Shown piece after piece: positions 14,156 to 22,075 of a DNA stretch of 43,064 nt. Position 1 is the first letter of the stretch; each line of letters begins with the position of its first letter. Location of the stretch: IMG/VR virus record IMGVR_UViG_3300029448_000100, positions 1-43,064 of that record; one strand, given 5' to 3'. Source of the DNA: a virus. The notes under the pieces were generated by a model. It was given only the letters and a program-made list of their open reading frames with translations, ran no database searches and had not been told where the DNA came from. The translations under genes were made by a program, and so were the position numbers.

Positions 14156-14521
14156 ATGGCACTACCAACATACGACTTTGACTTTGTCAAGGGTGAGACA
14201 TTCGACCTTACCGTTGACTACAAAGACTCCGCTGGGGCTGTCATAAATTTGTCATCTGGTTACACGGTGACAATGACGGGGAGGACGGAGGCGGACTCTT
14301 CTTCTACCCTGTTTAGTGTCTCGAATAGTTCGGGGATTACGTTGGCTTCAACGTCTCCGAATATTACAATTCGGCTTTCCTCAACCGTAACCGCCGGAAT
14401 TGCGGCTCCTAACTCTGGCGTCTATGACATCCGGGTTGCGCAGACAGGCCCCACCCCAGACGTTGTCAAATATATTCTTACCGGCAAGTTCACAGTTTAT
14501 GAGGCGGTGACAAGTGGCTGA
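14156..14521 (+). CDS. Small beta-sandwich (BppU N-terminal-like) structural protein, 121 residues
   Basis: ATG at 14156 after the terminator hairpin. DFDFVKGETFDLTVDYKDSAG…INLSSGYTVTMTGRTE…ITIRLSSTVTAGI…GVYDIRVAQTG…GKFTVYE is the pattern of the immunoglobulin-like sandwich found as the N-terminal domain of baseplate upper proteins and as free small phage proteins. A second protein with the same pattern is at 22072-22362. Followed, with an 8-base overlap, by the tail-fibre gene; probably a virion component. Confidence 0.75.
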   Translation: MALPTYDFDFVKGETFDLTVDYKDSAGAVINLSSGYTVTMTGRTEADSSSTLFSVSNSSGITLASTSPNITIRLSSTVTAGIAAPNSGVYDIRVAQTGPTPDVVKYILTGKFTVYEAVTSG

Positions 14522-15782
14522 CGTTACGGTTACAGAATCAAACGTGACTGTTACAGTCGCTGCCCCCGGACCACAGGGGCCAGCAGGTTCATCGGGCGGA
14601 ACTGTCACTTCGGTGACCCCACAGGGTGACAATGGATCTGGAACTGCGATTACCAGCAGTGGAAACATCAAGGTTGCTGGGACCGCTCCGATCTCAACGA
14701 CTGTGGTCGGTGACACGATCACGGTTGCGCATGACCCAAAAGGCGGAACTGGAACGGCAACAAACTATCCCGGCTCGATCACGGTTGACTCGTTCGGCCA
14801 TGTCATTGCGGCGGGATCGACCTCGACGCCAGCCTTGCCAGCGAACAACCTGAGCGATCTGGCGAACGCGGGAACGGCTCGAACCAATCTCGGACTCGGA
14901 ACCGCTGCGGTCGTTGACACGGGAACAGGCTCATCGAATGTGATCCTCGGCAACGACGCCAGACTGACCGACGATCGAGATCCCAACGATCACTCGACGG
15001 ACAAGTTGACCAGCGGAACCCTTGCGGTCGCTCGCGGCGGCACGGGGTTGACTTCGGTCTCGACGCTCCTCAACTCGAACACCACCAAGTCAGATGTTGG
15101 TCTTGGAAATGTGACAAACATTGAGGCGCAGCCGGTAGACGCAGACCTGACCGCGATCGCTGGACTCACATCAGCAGCAGACAAGGGAATCCAGTTCACC
15201 GGATCTGGCACGGCTGGAGTCTACGATCTCACTGCTGCGGGTAAGGCGTTGCTCGACGATGCAGACGCAGCGGCTCAACGCACGACGCTCGGTCTCGGTA
15301 CGGCGGCAACATCAGCGACCGGAGACTTCTCTCCTGTTGCTGGAAGCGGCAGCATAGTCACGACCGGAACGATTGCATCTGGGACATGGAACGCGACCGC
15401 GATTGAGGACACGAAACTCGACCTACGAGTCGATCACGGCGTCACGTTCGACGGGCAAGGTTCGGTAATCGAGTCCGCGAAGACCGTACTCGTTCCCGTC
15501 GAGCGTGCCGGAGTCATCAAGGCTGCGACTCTGGTCGGTGATGCTTCTGGTGCGATCACGATTACGATCACGAAGTACGATCCAGCCGCAGACGCGACTA
15601 CTCTCGGAAGTGCTGCGGCGGTTGGCACGATCGCACTTGCGACGAAGATCATCAACCGAGACACCACGCTCTCCGGCTGGACGCTCGCAGTCGCAGAAGG
15701 CGACATCCTCGCATTCACTACCGGCGGCACGATCGCCACCGTCACCCGTGTAACTTGCAAACTCAAACTGGAACTGGCATGA
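14514..15782 (+). CDS. Tail fibre-like protein with a short collagen-like segment
   Basis: 422 residues, GTG start overlapping the previous gene. Near residue 20 a GPQGPAGSSGG collagen-like turn leads into repeated motifs typical of phage fibres (NNLSDLANAGTARTNLGLG…, TSGTLAVARGGTGLTS, DKGIQFTGSGTAGVYDLTAAGKALLDDADAAAQRTTLGLG). The C-terminal about 120 residues form a beta domain (VPVERAGVIKAATLVGDASG to TCKLKLELA). It is the adhesin candidate along with the beta-helix protein downstream. Base use is noticeably richer in CGA/GGA codons and GC than neighbours, a sign of a separate origin. Confidence 0.85.
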   Translation: MADVTVTESNVTVTVAAPGPQGPAGSSGGTVTSVTPQGDNGSGTAITSSGNIKVAGTAPISTTVVGDTITVAHDPKGGTGTATNYPGSITVDSFGHVIAAGSTSTPALPANNLSDLANAGTARTNLGLGTAAVVDTGTGSSNVILGNDARLTDDRDPNDHSTDKLTSGTLAVARGGTGLTSVSTLLNSNTTKSDVGLGNVTNIEAQPVDADLTAIAGLTSAADKGIQFTGSGTAGVYDLTAAGKALLDDADAAAQRTTLGLGTAATSATGDFSPVAGSGSIVTTGTIASGTWNATAIEDTKLDLRVDHGVTFDGQGSVIESAKTVLVPVERAGVIKAATLVGDASGAITITITKYDPAADATTLGSAAAVGTIALATKIINRDTTLSGWTLAVAEGDILAFTTGGTIATVTRVTCKLKLELA

Positions 15783-16141
15783 CCAACGCAACGCTGACTC
15801 TCTTCATCTCGCAATCACTCCGACCAGACTCCGAGCGGTTCCGTGGCAACTACTTCCGAGGCATCGACCTCACCTCGCGGGTGACTGCCGAGATCGTTCC
15901 CGTCATGGTCTCAACTGGCCTCGCAACCTTTGACGCCTCGACGGGCTTGACTCCCGTCGCTGGTCAGGAAGACGAGCCGATCGACGATGGTCGAACCGCT
16001 GAAGGAATCATGCCGCTGAAGAACTCTGAGTTCTGCACGCTGGTGAATGCGTTCATGTCTATCACTGCGGGAATCGCAGCAGATCAGAGCCTTGTCGATG
16101 CAATGTCCAACGCTTGCGTTCGACCTTTGGATGTGGGGTGA
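15779..16141 (+). CDS. Unknown protein, 120 residues
   Basis: ATG at 15779 overlaps the stop of the fibre gene. Beta-rich start (NATLTLFISQSLRPDS) and a helix at the end (ITAGIAADQSLVDAMSNACVRP). It lies between the fibre and the beta-helix spike genes and has the same codon bias. A small chaperone or fibre-attachment protein are possible readings; no family recognised. Confidence 0.75.
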   Translation: MTNATLTLFISQSLRPDSERFRGNYFRGIDLTSRVTAEIVPVMVSTGLATFDASTGLTPVAGQEDEPIDDGRTAEGIMPLKNSEFCTLVNAFMSITAGIAADQSLVDAMSNACVRPLDVG

Positions 16142-16144
16142 TTT

Positions 16145-17302
16145 TTGGCCGTTCTATACTTCAACGAGGCAGCAACTGGTAGTGCCGATGGAAGTTCAGA
16201 GGCTAACGGTTACACCGATCTTCAGACGGCTATGGACGCCGTCGCCGCAGGCGATACGTTGTACCTGAAGAACGGTAGCAGCCGGTATGGGGCTGCGACT
16301 ACCACAATCACATTCACGGTAGATGCAGGGTCAGCAGCAAACAACACCCATTTTGAAGGATATGGATCGACTCCGGGCGATGGCGTCCATTTCCAAACAG
16401 CAACAAGGTTCAACATCACGGGGGATCACTCGAACTGGTTTTACCTTGATATTGATGTGTCTTCGGGAGGGGCAGGTATCTCCTACGCGATGAACACGAA
16501 CACGGCGAACAACGTCTATTACAGATGTAAGATGAAATCCGCAGGCGTGTCCGTAGGTACAACTCAAGCGTATTCCGTGTTCAAGCCTGTGAACTCTATC
16601 GTGTACGAATGTTCCTTTGTCGGAAAAATTGGAAACGCGAGTTCATACGTCTACTATGGAAACAGATGTGACACGTTCAATTGTTACATAGAATCGCGTT
16701 CAGATGGAGAGGCTTCAGTAGGCGGAAGTCTTGTAAATGCCGTTGGTGGTCATAGGGCGATCAATATCCAGAACTGCGTCATAGTTGAAAAACGATCGAC
16801 CCCCGGAAGCAGCATCGGAATCATGTGCGCTGGCGCGGACAACGGTCAACATTATTCAATAGGAAGAAACACGATCGTAGGAACGGGTTCAGATGGCATT
16901 CAAATCGACGGCCCTGACACGAACAGCCCCTACGGATGCACAATCAATCAAAACATCATCTACGACTGTGGTGGGTATGGAGTGCGAAATACTCAAGACC
17001 ACGGTACTTACACGCACTCGATGGCTTGTTTCAACAATGCCTTCGGTGCAGTAACGTCAGGGCAAACTCTGAACATGGAAATAAACGAGGGTGCGGTCAC
17101 TTTGTCTGGCGATCCGTTTGTTGACCATACAGATTTCGTCTTAAACACAACGGCTGGTGCTGGAGCATTGTGCCGTGGCGTTTCTGGAGTGCCGAATCCC
17201 GTAGACCCGACCAGTTCAACTAGAACATCCTTCCCTTCGATCGGTGCGATCCAGCCTGAACTTGGTGGAAGCGGCGGCGGCACGGTAGGCTTTGCGATCT
17301 GA
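16145..17302 (+). CDS. Right-handed beta-helix tail spike-like protein
   Basis: 385 residues; TTG start. Opens MAVLYFNEAATGSADGSS…YTDLQTAMDAVAAGDTLYLKNG, the usual beginning of parallel beta-helix (pectate-lyase-like) domains, followed by many short turns rich in Asn, Gly and Val (FEGYGSTPGD, NVYYRCKMKSAG, AINIQNCVIVEK, SDGIQIDGPD, CTINQNIIYDCGGYG). The helix runs to about residue 320, then a short tail ends GGSGGGTVGFAI. Probably a receptor-binding or polysaccharide-degrading spike; no catalytic residues can be assigned with certainty. Confidence 0.82.
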   Translation: MAVLYFNEAATGSADGSSEANGYTDLQTAMDAVAAGDTLYLKNGSSRYGAATTTITFTVDAGSAANNTHFEGYGSTPGDGVHFQTATRFNITGDHSNWFYLDIDVSSGGAGISYAMNTNTANNVYYRCKMKSAGVSVGTTQAYSVFKPVNSIVYECSFVGKIGNASSYVYYGNRCDTFNCYIESRSDGEASVGGSLVNAVGGHRAINIQNCVIVEKRSTPGSSIGIMCAGADNGQHYSIGRNTIVGTGSDGIQIDGPDTNSPYGCTINQNIIYDCGGYGVRNTQDHGTYTHSMACFNNAFGAVTSGQTLNMEINEGAVTLSGDPFVDHTDFVLNTTAGAGALCRGVSGVPNPVDPTSSTRTSFPSIGAIQPELGGSGGGTVGFAI

Positions 17303-17327
17303 TACTCTCAAACACAAGGAAAAATCA

Positions 17328-17492
17328 ATGCCAAGCGTTAAAACGAAAGATGGAAAAGTTAAAAAGTTCGGATACACTGATGCTGAGATTCGTGCTGCTC
17401 AGGCATACGCGAAATCTACCGGTGGACAACTTATGGCTCATAAAAAGAGCGACCGAATCAAGGATCAGGCGAAAGCCAAGGGATATAACTGA
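17328..17492 (+). CDS. Small basic protein, 54 residues
   Basis: ATG at 17328 has AAGGAAA upstream; an upstream ATG at 17292 is inside the preceding gene. Lys-rich: SVKTKDGKVKKFGYTDAEIRAAQAYAKSTGGQLMAHKKSDRIKDQAKAKG, one helical segment in the middle. Similar small Lys-rich proteins occur in many marine phages near structural genes. Function unknown. Confidence 0.75.
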   Translation: MPSVKTKDGKVKKFGYTDAEIRAAQAYAKSTGGQLMAHKKSDRIKDQAKAKGYN

Positions 17493-17908
17493 TGGCAAAC
17501 GAAATTCGATTCACTGGGTCCATCGTGACCACGGCTACAAACTTCAGCGAGACCATCTCCCCCGGTCAGATTTCCATTGATCTGCCTAGTGGGCCTGATC
17601 TGACTTCTGAGTCTGGCGTGCAGGCGACTACCACGGCTGCGGCTGGTGTTGCGTTGACCGTGGGAAACCTCACCAGTTCTAAGGATGGGGGCGTCTACTT
17701 CTTCCGAAACCTCGGAACTACCACAGGCGACAACATCGAGATTGGGGCCACGCTCGGCGGTGGCTTCGAGGCGTTTATCCTGCTGAAGCCCGGAGAGTAC
17801 GCGATGGGTCGTTTGCCCTCCCAGTATCCCGCCGCTAATGCGCTGAAGATCCGGTCGGTCGCAAATACCCCGGCCCTCCAGTACAAGATCTACGCTGGCG
17901 ATCTGTGA
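17492..17908 (+). CDS. Small all-beta virion protein, 138 residues
   Basis: ATG at 17492 overlaps the previous stop. The pattern NEIRFTGSIVTTATNFSETISPGQISIDLPS…AAAGVALTVGNLTSSKDGGVYFFRNLGTT…IEIGATLGGGFEAFILLKPGEYAMGRL…ALQYKIYAGDL resembles a widespread small phage beta-sandwich family near tail-fibre genes. No enzyme motif. Probably a virion component. Confidence 0.75.
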   Translation: MANEIRFTGSIVTTATNFSETISPGQISIDLPSGPDLTSESGVQATTTAAAGVALTVGNLTSSKDGGVYFFRNLGTTTGDNIEIGATLGGGFEAFILLKPGEYAMGRLPSQYPAANALKIRSVANTPALQYKIYAGDL

Positions 17909-18210
17909 TGGCTAAGAAGAAGGCTGGTGGTGACTACGACTACGCTTCGGCCCATATGGCGAAGGTGTTTGGTGTAGATCTCTATGACAGGAAGTCAAAG
18001 CACTGGGGGTCTCGCGTTCCCAACACGCCGGTCATGGACGCCATTGGACTAGGCGGGCGAATTCTAAAGAGTCAGGATCACAACACCTTTGACAAGACTG
18101 TCGCAGGGGAAAAAAAGGCGAATCACAACCTTGCAAGCGATAAAAATCGCAACCTCATAAGTATTCCCGCTTCAGCGAAACCGAAGAAGAAGAAGCCGAG
18201 GAAAAAGTAA
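17908..18210 (+). CDS. Small Lys-rich protein, 100 residues
   Basis: ATG at 17908 overlaps the previous stop (TGATG). N-terminal KKKAGGDYDYASAHMAKVFGVDLYDRKSKHWGSRVPNT and C-terminal SIPASAKPKKKKPRKK, both strongly basic. Likely a small DNA-binding or virion-internal protein seen near tail genes in podovirus-like genomes; no named family. Confidence 0.75.
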   Translation: MAKKKAGGDYDYASAHMAKVFGVDLYDRKSKHWGSRVPNTPVMDAIGLGGRILKSQDHNTFDKTVAGEKKANHNLASDKNRNLISIPASAKPKKKKPRKK

Positions 18211-18458
18211 TGCCGGTAAAAAAGAAGGGTGCCATGAAGGGCTGCGGTGTCAAGAATGGATGCAAGTCCAAGAAGGGTGGACTCACTGCGGCGGGCCGCA
18301 AGAAGATCAACCGGAAGACCGGTTCAAATCTAAAAGCCCCAGTTACAGAGAGCAAGCCTACTGGCAAGCAGGCTGCACGGAAGAAATCTTTCTGCGCCCG
18401 GTCGCGGGGCTGGACTGGCGAGCGTGGCAAGGCGGCACGCAAACGCTGGAAATGCTGA
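18210..18458 (+). CDS. DUF6321-like small basic protein, 82 residues
   Basis: ATG at 18210 overlaps the previous TAA. GGLTAAGRKKINRKTGSNLKAP followed by SFCARSRGWTGERGKA and the end RKRWKC is the pattern of the DUF6321-type small basic proteins that occur in many phages. It has a Cys pair near the N-terminus (GCGVKNGC) and one at the end. Function unknown; last gene before the terminator of the head/fibre module. Confidence 0.8.
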   Translation: MPVKKKGAMKGCGVKNGCKSKKGGLTAAGRKKINRKTGSNLKAPVTESKPTGKQAARKKSFCARSRGWTGERGKAARKRWKC

Positions 18459-18483
18459 ACAAAATCAAGAGCCTTCAAGGGAA

Positions 18484-18511
18484 GTCGAGATTTTCTCGGC
18501 TTTTCTTGTTT
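18484..18511 (+). terminator. Intrinsic terminator at the end of the head/fibre module
   Basis: 7-bp stem with one G·U pair (18484-18490 with 18494-18500, loop TTT) followed at once by TTTTCTTGTTT. It lies 26 bases after the last gene of the module and just before the recombination module. Confidence 0.75.
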
Positions 18512-18518
18512 ACACGGG

Positions 18519-18547
18519 TTGCGTAGGTCTCAAGCGGGGGGTATGTT
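18519..18547 (+). promoter_or_regulatory. Possible promoter of the recombination module
   Basis: TTGCGT (18519-18524), a 17-base spacer and TATGTT (18542-18547). Both boxes are partial matches, and the start codon at 18554 is very near, so the mRNA would be almost leaderless. The terminator directly upstream makes a separate promoter likely here. Confidence 0.4.
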
Positions 18548-18553
18548 TGGGGA

Positions 18554-19327
18554 ATGCCAAACTACTACGACAACCCCGCTCTCAGCCACTCAAGGCTTAA
18601 GGTGATCGAGAAATCACCTGCCCACTTCAAGTATGCCCTAGATGCTCCGGGGATCGCCTCTGACGCCCTCAAGTTGGGCAGCCTTGTCCACGCTATGGTT
18701 CTGGAGCCACACACCGTAGAGGGGGACTACGTCCGTGTGGAGAAGATCGACAGGCGGACCAAGGCTGGCAAGGAACTCTGGGCGGAACTGAACGAGTCTG
18801 ATAAGACCGTGATTCAGGCCGATATGTGGAAAACCGCAGAGTCCATGACCGAGGCGGTGATCGAGTGTCCGGAGGCCTGTGCGATGGTGGACGAGGCCAT
18901 CACCATGAACTCCACTGAGGTTGAGTTCTTCTGGGATGATGGCCGCCACGGCTTCAAGCGGAAAGCCAAGATCGACGGCCTTATTCAGGACTCGATCATC
19001 GACCTTAAGACCACCACCGACGCGACCCGTGGGTTTGAGCGGTCCATCCTTAAGTATTCATATCACACTCAGGGGGCTTATTACCGGGATGCGATCCGCA
19101 CCGCCGGTGGGAAGCAGCAGGATTTTAGGATCATCGCCGTTGAGAAGACCCCCCCTTATGCCGTTGCGATTGTCCGCCTTAGCCCTGAGACTCTTGATTG
19201 GGCAAAGGAAAAGGTGGACGAGTGGCTTGAAAAATACACTTGGTGCATGAATAGCGGTTCATGGCCTAGATATAGTGAAATGAGAAACTTTGAGATCCCC
19301 AAGTGGGCAGGAGGCCAAGATGACTGA
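18554..19327 (+). CDS. RecE-like PD-(D/E)XK exonuclease
   Basis: 257 residues. YYDNPALSHSRLKVIEKSP at the start and GSLVHAMVLEP (His46) are the hallmark of the RecE/DUF3799 nuclease group; the catalytic core is KAKIDGLIQ (Asp141) and IIDLKTTTDA (Asp150, Lys152), followed by YSYHTQGAYY (Tyr170). It degrades double-stranded DNA 5' to 3', leaving single strands for the annealing protein encoded next (overlap of 8 bases). This pair acts in end-driven recombination and in making concatemers for packaging. Confidence 0.88.
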   Translation: MPNYYDNPALSHSRLKVIEKSPAHFKYALDAPGIASDALKLGSLVHAMVLEPHTVEGDYVRVEKIDRRTKAGKELWAELNESDKTVIQADMWKTAESMTEAVIECPEACAMVDEAITMNSTEVEFFWDDGRHGFKRKAKIDGLIQDSIIDLKTTTDATRGFERSILKYSYHTQGAYYRDAIRTAGGKQQDFRIIAVEKTPPYAVAIVRLSPETLDWAKEKVDEWLEKYTWCMNSGSWPRYSEMRNFEIPKWAGGQDD

Positions 19328-20042
19328 CAATGGAATACGGGCTGAATTTTGGACTGCAATGATGAAAGCCCAGATGGGGCTTGAGTCGGTGTCCAAGGAT
19401 GCAACGAACGACTGGGGTAAGTACGGATATACCAGCGCCGAGCAGATGATCACCAAGTGTCGCCAGACGCTTCTGGGAAACGGCTTGGTTTTTTCTCGGA
19501 CGAACTGGGAACTTGTTGACGATAAGGTTTGCTCCGAGTTTCTGATTGTTCATGCTGAAAGTGGGCAGCAGATCAGGTTCTCAAATCAGATGGTGTTCGT
19601 GGGGGGCAAGAACCCTGACAAGGCGGTCCTTGCCGCCCTTACCACCTCGATGAACTACATGCTTAGAGACCTGCTTTTGATTCCTCGCGTCGAAGCGGGG
19701 CAGCCGGAGGTTGACAATAGAAAGTCAGACGCTCTGACATCTTCGTCCGCCAGCGTCCGCCAATCTAAAAGCCCTGACATTCTCAGTGGGGCTGTCAAGG
19801 AGAAGCCAAAGAAAGCACCCGACTGGATGTCCAAATCATTCAGTGTGATCCTTGGACAAAAGGATGACCCCAAAGATTTTACGTCAAGACTGATCAACGC
19901 TGCTGCTACCAAGTACGGCATGACGTTCGAGACGATTGACGATCTCCCCGAAGAGTACCTAAGCCGTGTGTTTGAGCATCACGGGTGGACAATTAGCCTC
20001 AAAGACCAGAAGGTCAGAAAGGACGGCGACGATGCCAAGTGA
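19320..20042 (+). CDS. ERF-family single-strand annealing protein
   Basis: 240 residues, ATG at 19320 after AGGAGG. The ERF pattern is clear: FWTAMMKAQMGLESVSKDATNDWGKYGYTSAEQMI…TLLGNGLVFSRTNW…AVLAALTTSMNYMLRDLLLIPRV in residues 8-130, then a linker and a charged C-terminal helical part. It anneals complementary strands produced by the RecE-like nuclease next to it. Overlaps the RecE-like gene by 8 bases; an 11-base overlap with the next gene follows. Confidence 0.85.
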   Translation: MTDNGIRAEFWTAMMKAQMGLESVSKDATNDWGKYGYTSAEQMITKCRQTLLGNGLVFSRTNWELVDDKVCSEFLIVHAESGQQIRFSNQMVFVGGKNPDKAVLAALTTSMNYMLRDLLLIPRVEAGQPEVDNRKSDALTSSSASVRQSKSPDILSGAVKEKPKKAPDWMSKSFSVILGQKDDPKDFTSRLINAAATKYGMTFETIDDLPEEYLSRVFEHHGWTISLKDQKVRKDGDDAK

Positions 20043-20280
20043 GTACCAGAAGAAGGATGACACAGCGTTCTTGTTTCGTAACCAGAACAAAAGCAAGGAC
20101 AACCAGCCCGACTACACAGGTTGGGTGAAGTACGATGGTAGTGAGAGGCGTCTTGCTGCTTGGGTCAAAGACATGAAGGATGGCTCCAAAGCCCTGTCCA
20201 TCAGTATCAGCGACAAGCAGCCGCCAAAGGAGGGTGGAAGCCGTGGGTCAGGAAACGACAACAACGACATCCCGTTCTGA
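20032..20280 (+). CDS. Small OB-like protein with an SSB-type C-terminal tip
   Basis: 82 residues, ATG at 20032 inside the end of the ERF gene. The body (DDTAFLFRNQNKSKDNQPDYTGWVKYDGSERRLAAWVKDMKDGSKALSISI) resembles small DUF736-like proteins. The last nine residues GNDNNDIPF match the acidic tip of bacterial SSB (DDDIPF) that recruits host replication and repair enzymes. It may bind single-stranded DNA and present host factors, fitting its place between an annealing protein and replication-like genes. Confidence 0.7.
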   Translation: MPSEYQKKDDTAFLFRNQNKSKDNQPDYTGWVKYDGSERRLAAWVKDMKDGSKALSISISDKQPPKEGGSRGSGNDNNDIPF

Positions 20281-20500
20281 TGGGAACCGTCTACTGACCG
20301 TGGCAGAGGTCGCCGGTCGCATAGGGGTGACGCCTTATACGGTCAGGAAATGGATCAAGGGCGGACAGTTGTCCGCAGTGGATCTGAACGCAGGTGGAAA
20401 ACTCTGTGTCTACAGGGTACCGGAGGATCAAATTGAAGAGATCTCTCGACGAATCCAGATCATTGATGACAGCACAGAAGACAATAAGGATGGCGGGTGA
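20243..20500 (+). CDS. Helix-turn-helix (excisionase/MerR-like) DNA-binding protein, 85 residues
   Basis: GTG at 20243 has AAAGGAGG at 9 bases; GTG at 20234 is an alternative. TVAEVAGRIGVTPYTVRKW then KGGQLSAVDLN (about residues 18-48) is the winged HTH_17-type domain of excisionases and phage regulators. The C-terminus (PEDQIEEISRRIQIIDDSTEDN) is an acidic helix. No integrase is present, so an excisionase role is unlikely. A regulator or replication-initiation role is more likely. Overlaps both neighbours. Confidence 0.7.
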   Translation: MGQETTTTTSRSDGNRLLTVAEVAGRIGVTPYTVRKWIKGGQLSAVDLNAGGKLCVYRVPEDQIEEISRRIQIIDDSTEDNKDGG

Positions 20501-20807
20501 ATTCCTAGAGGGAAGTCCGGGTGGGTGGGACCAGTCGAGACTGGGGCAGAAACTCAAGTCGATCTGGACCGGGCTTGTCTGGGAAAACACCGTGAGGTCG
20601 CAGAGGTCGCTTACAAGGATCTCTTCGCTTTCTGGGGTTTCTCGCACTTCAATGTTTGCATGGAAGTCTCGCTGGTTTGAATTGGAGTGGGGGGATCGTC
20701 ATGGGTTTCTGGTTCTTTTTGAGGAGCAAAAGAAAAACCCGCGAAAGTTTTACGAGATATACAGGTCGCTCAGGTGGCTTGACGAGGAGTACCAAAAAGT
20801 TGGATAA
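20490..20807 (+). CDS. Unknown protein with a possible HTH, 105 residues
   Basis: ATG at 20490 overlaps the previous gene by 11 bases; the frame begins earlier at 20394 but that would overlap the HTH gene. The middle SLTRISSLSGVSRTSMFAWKSRW resembles a helix-turn-helix. The C-terminal RKFYEIYRSLRWLDEEYQK is a charged helix. No family recognised; position suggests a role in replication control. Confidence 0.6.
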   Translation: MAGEFLEGSPGGWDQSRLGQKLKSIWTGLVWENTVRSQRSLTRISSLSGVSRTSMFAWKSRWFELEWGDRHGFLVLFEEQKKNPRKFYEIYRSLRWLDEEYQKVG

Positions 20808-21171
20808 CAGGGCTTTAGAAAAAGAGGTTCGCAGCATGGTCTCTGAGTGTGGGATTGCTGATGTACTGCGTGTGGTTGCAATGATTGCTGGGGAGCAATC
20901 TGACAGCCGGGTTAGAACTGGGGTTATTGACTGGTGCCCCGAGCATGGATGGCTCAATGTCACAGATAAGGTTTTGGCTTCGCTTATTCAGAAGTACCCT
21001 CTTGTCAGGGTTAAGTCGGAACTGGCATCGGCCCACGAATGGCTTCTTGATAACCCCAGCAGAAGAAAAAAGCACTACTACAGATTTGTAGAGTCTTGGC
21101 TTTCTCGTGCTCAGAAATCAGGTCAGGCCTACAATGGCGGTTTTAAGGTTGTGGATGGGGGTGGGTTTTGA
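20800..21171 (+). CDS. Replication-associated protein, 123 residues
   Basis: TTG start at 20800 (AGGAG 10 bases upstream), overlapping the previous stop; an ATG at 20836 is the alternative. LIQKYPLVRVKSELASAHEWLLDNPSRRKKHYYRFVESWLSRAQKSG (residues about 70-115) matches a motif at the C-terminus of many phage replication proteins and helicase loaders (…WLLxNPxxRKxxYxRFxxxWLxR). Here it is nearly the whole protein. Confidence 0.65.
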   Translation: MDNRALEKEVRSMVSECGIADVLRVVAMIAGEQSDSRVRTGVIDWCPEHGWLNVTDKVLASLIQKYPLVRVKSELASAHEWLLDNPSRRKKHYYRFVESWLSRAQKSGQAYNGGFKVVDGGGF

Positions 21172-21704
21172 TTAAAAACTTCGAGGATATATGGCCGCTT
21201 ATGAAAGCGTTGTGGCCAACAGCGGACTTGGGCGAGGGGCATGAGTTGAGAAACTTGTACAGAGAGAGGCTTTCAAAGTGCAAGCCGGAACTTCTTGAGT
21301 CTGCTATCAAAGATGTCAGGACTAACTACTCAAGTAAGACTCCGGAATTGAAGTGGATTCTTGAGCGATATCGACACCTGCTTCGTGAGTGGGAGTCTAA
21401 TCGTGGTGCTGTTGCTGAGACTAAAGAGGAAGATGATGCTGAGTTCATGAAGGGGGTGGAGGCTGACCGGGAGAGGACAGCCTTCAACCTTAGCCTCCTT
21501 TCACCCGAGGAGATCGGGGAACTTAGAGAAGAGATCGCCCGTCGCACCTACCTTCAAGGAATTGTCGGTAGGCTTCATGGACCCCCTGAGTCTTGGACTC
21601 ACTTTAGTAGGGGTATGGCATGGGCGTTGTATTCGAGTTTGTTGTCAGATCAGAGCCAAGGCCACAGCCAAGGCCAAGAGCATCAAGAATTGCTGGGAAG
21701 ATAA
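21168..21704 (+). CDS. Possible helicase-loader-like protein, 178 residues
   Basis: TTG at 21168 overlaps the previous stop. N-terminal FEDIWPLMKALWPTADLGEGHELRNLYRERLSKCKPELLESAIKDVRTNY…LKWILERYRHLL is a helical pattern (one helix, loop, two helices ending in a basic segment) similar to phage helicase-loader N-terminal domains such as G39P. The C-terminal half has DDAEFMKGVEADRER and a Gln/His-rich tail. It overlaps RusA by 85 bases. No helicase gene is in the window, so it would act on a host helicase if this is correct. Confidence 0.5.
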   Translation: MIKNFEDIWPLMKALWPTADLGEGHELRNLYRERLSKCKPELLESAIKDVRTNYSSKTPELKWILERYRHLLREWESNRGAVAETKEEDDAEFMKGVEADRERTAFNLSLLSPEEIGELREEIARRTYLQGIVGRLHGPPESWTHFSRGMAWALYSSLLSDQSQGHSQGQEHQELLGR

Positions 21705-22075
21705 GGATATACACCCCCGCGACTGCGTCCTTGTACAAGGCGGCAGTCCAAGCGGCAGCGAAAGAAAGCGTCCCATTTACATCCTGCCCCATTGACTCGC
21801 CCATCCATATTGGAGGCGAGTTTGTTATGCGCAGGCCAAAAAGAATGAAAAAGCATGAGGAAAATATCCCTCATTGCAATAAGCCTGACCTTGACAACTT
21901 GCTTAAAAGCACGTTCGACGCAATTGTTGATGCCGGTATATTCCGGGACGATTGCATAGTTTTTTCGGTGGGAATGACAAAGAGATACGCAAATGAGGGA
22001 GAAGCCTCCCATGCTAGAATTGTCATAAAGGTTGAAGAACCAGAAGTTTTAGATAAAATAGAGGACGTACCGTGA
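21620..22075 (+). CDS. rusA: RusA-family Holliday junction resolvase
   Basis: 151 residues, ATG at 21620 after AGGGG. NKPDLDNLLKSTFDAIVDAGIFRDDCIV contains the conserved acidic residues (Asp90, Asp92, Asp110/111) and the KRYA pattern of RusA after the third. It cleaves four-way junctions and branched packaging substrates. It follows the RecE/ERF block, completing a recombination pathway, and overlaps the next gene by 4 bases. Confidence 0.87.
   Translation: MGVVFEFVVRSEPRPQPRPRASRIAGKIRIYTPATASLYKAAVQAAAKESVPFTSCPIDSPIHIGGEFVMRRPKRMKKHEENIPHCNKPDLDNLLKSTFDAIVDAGIFRDDCIVFSVGMTKRYANEGEASHARIVIKVEEPEVLDKIEDVP

Noticed and set aside
20243-20500. Excisionase of a temperate phage
   Set aside because: The HTH fold would fit, but no integrase, attachment site or repressor was found.
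20740-20752. GCGAAAGTTTTACG resembling the palindrome
   Set aside because: Two mismatches to the core; inside a gene and on the other operon.
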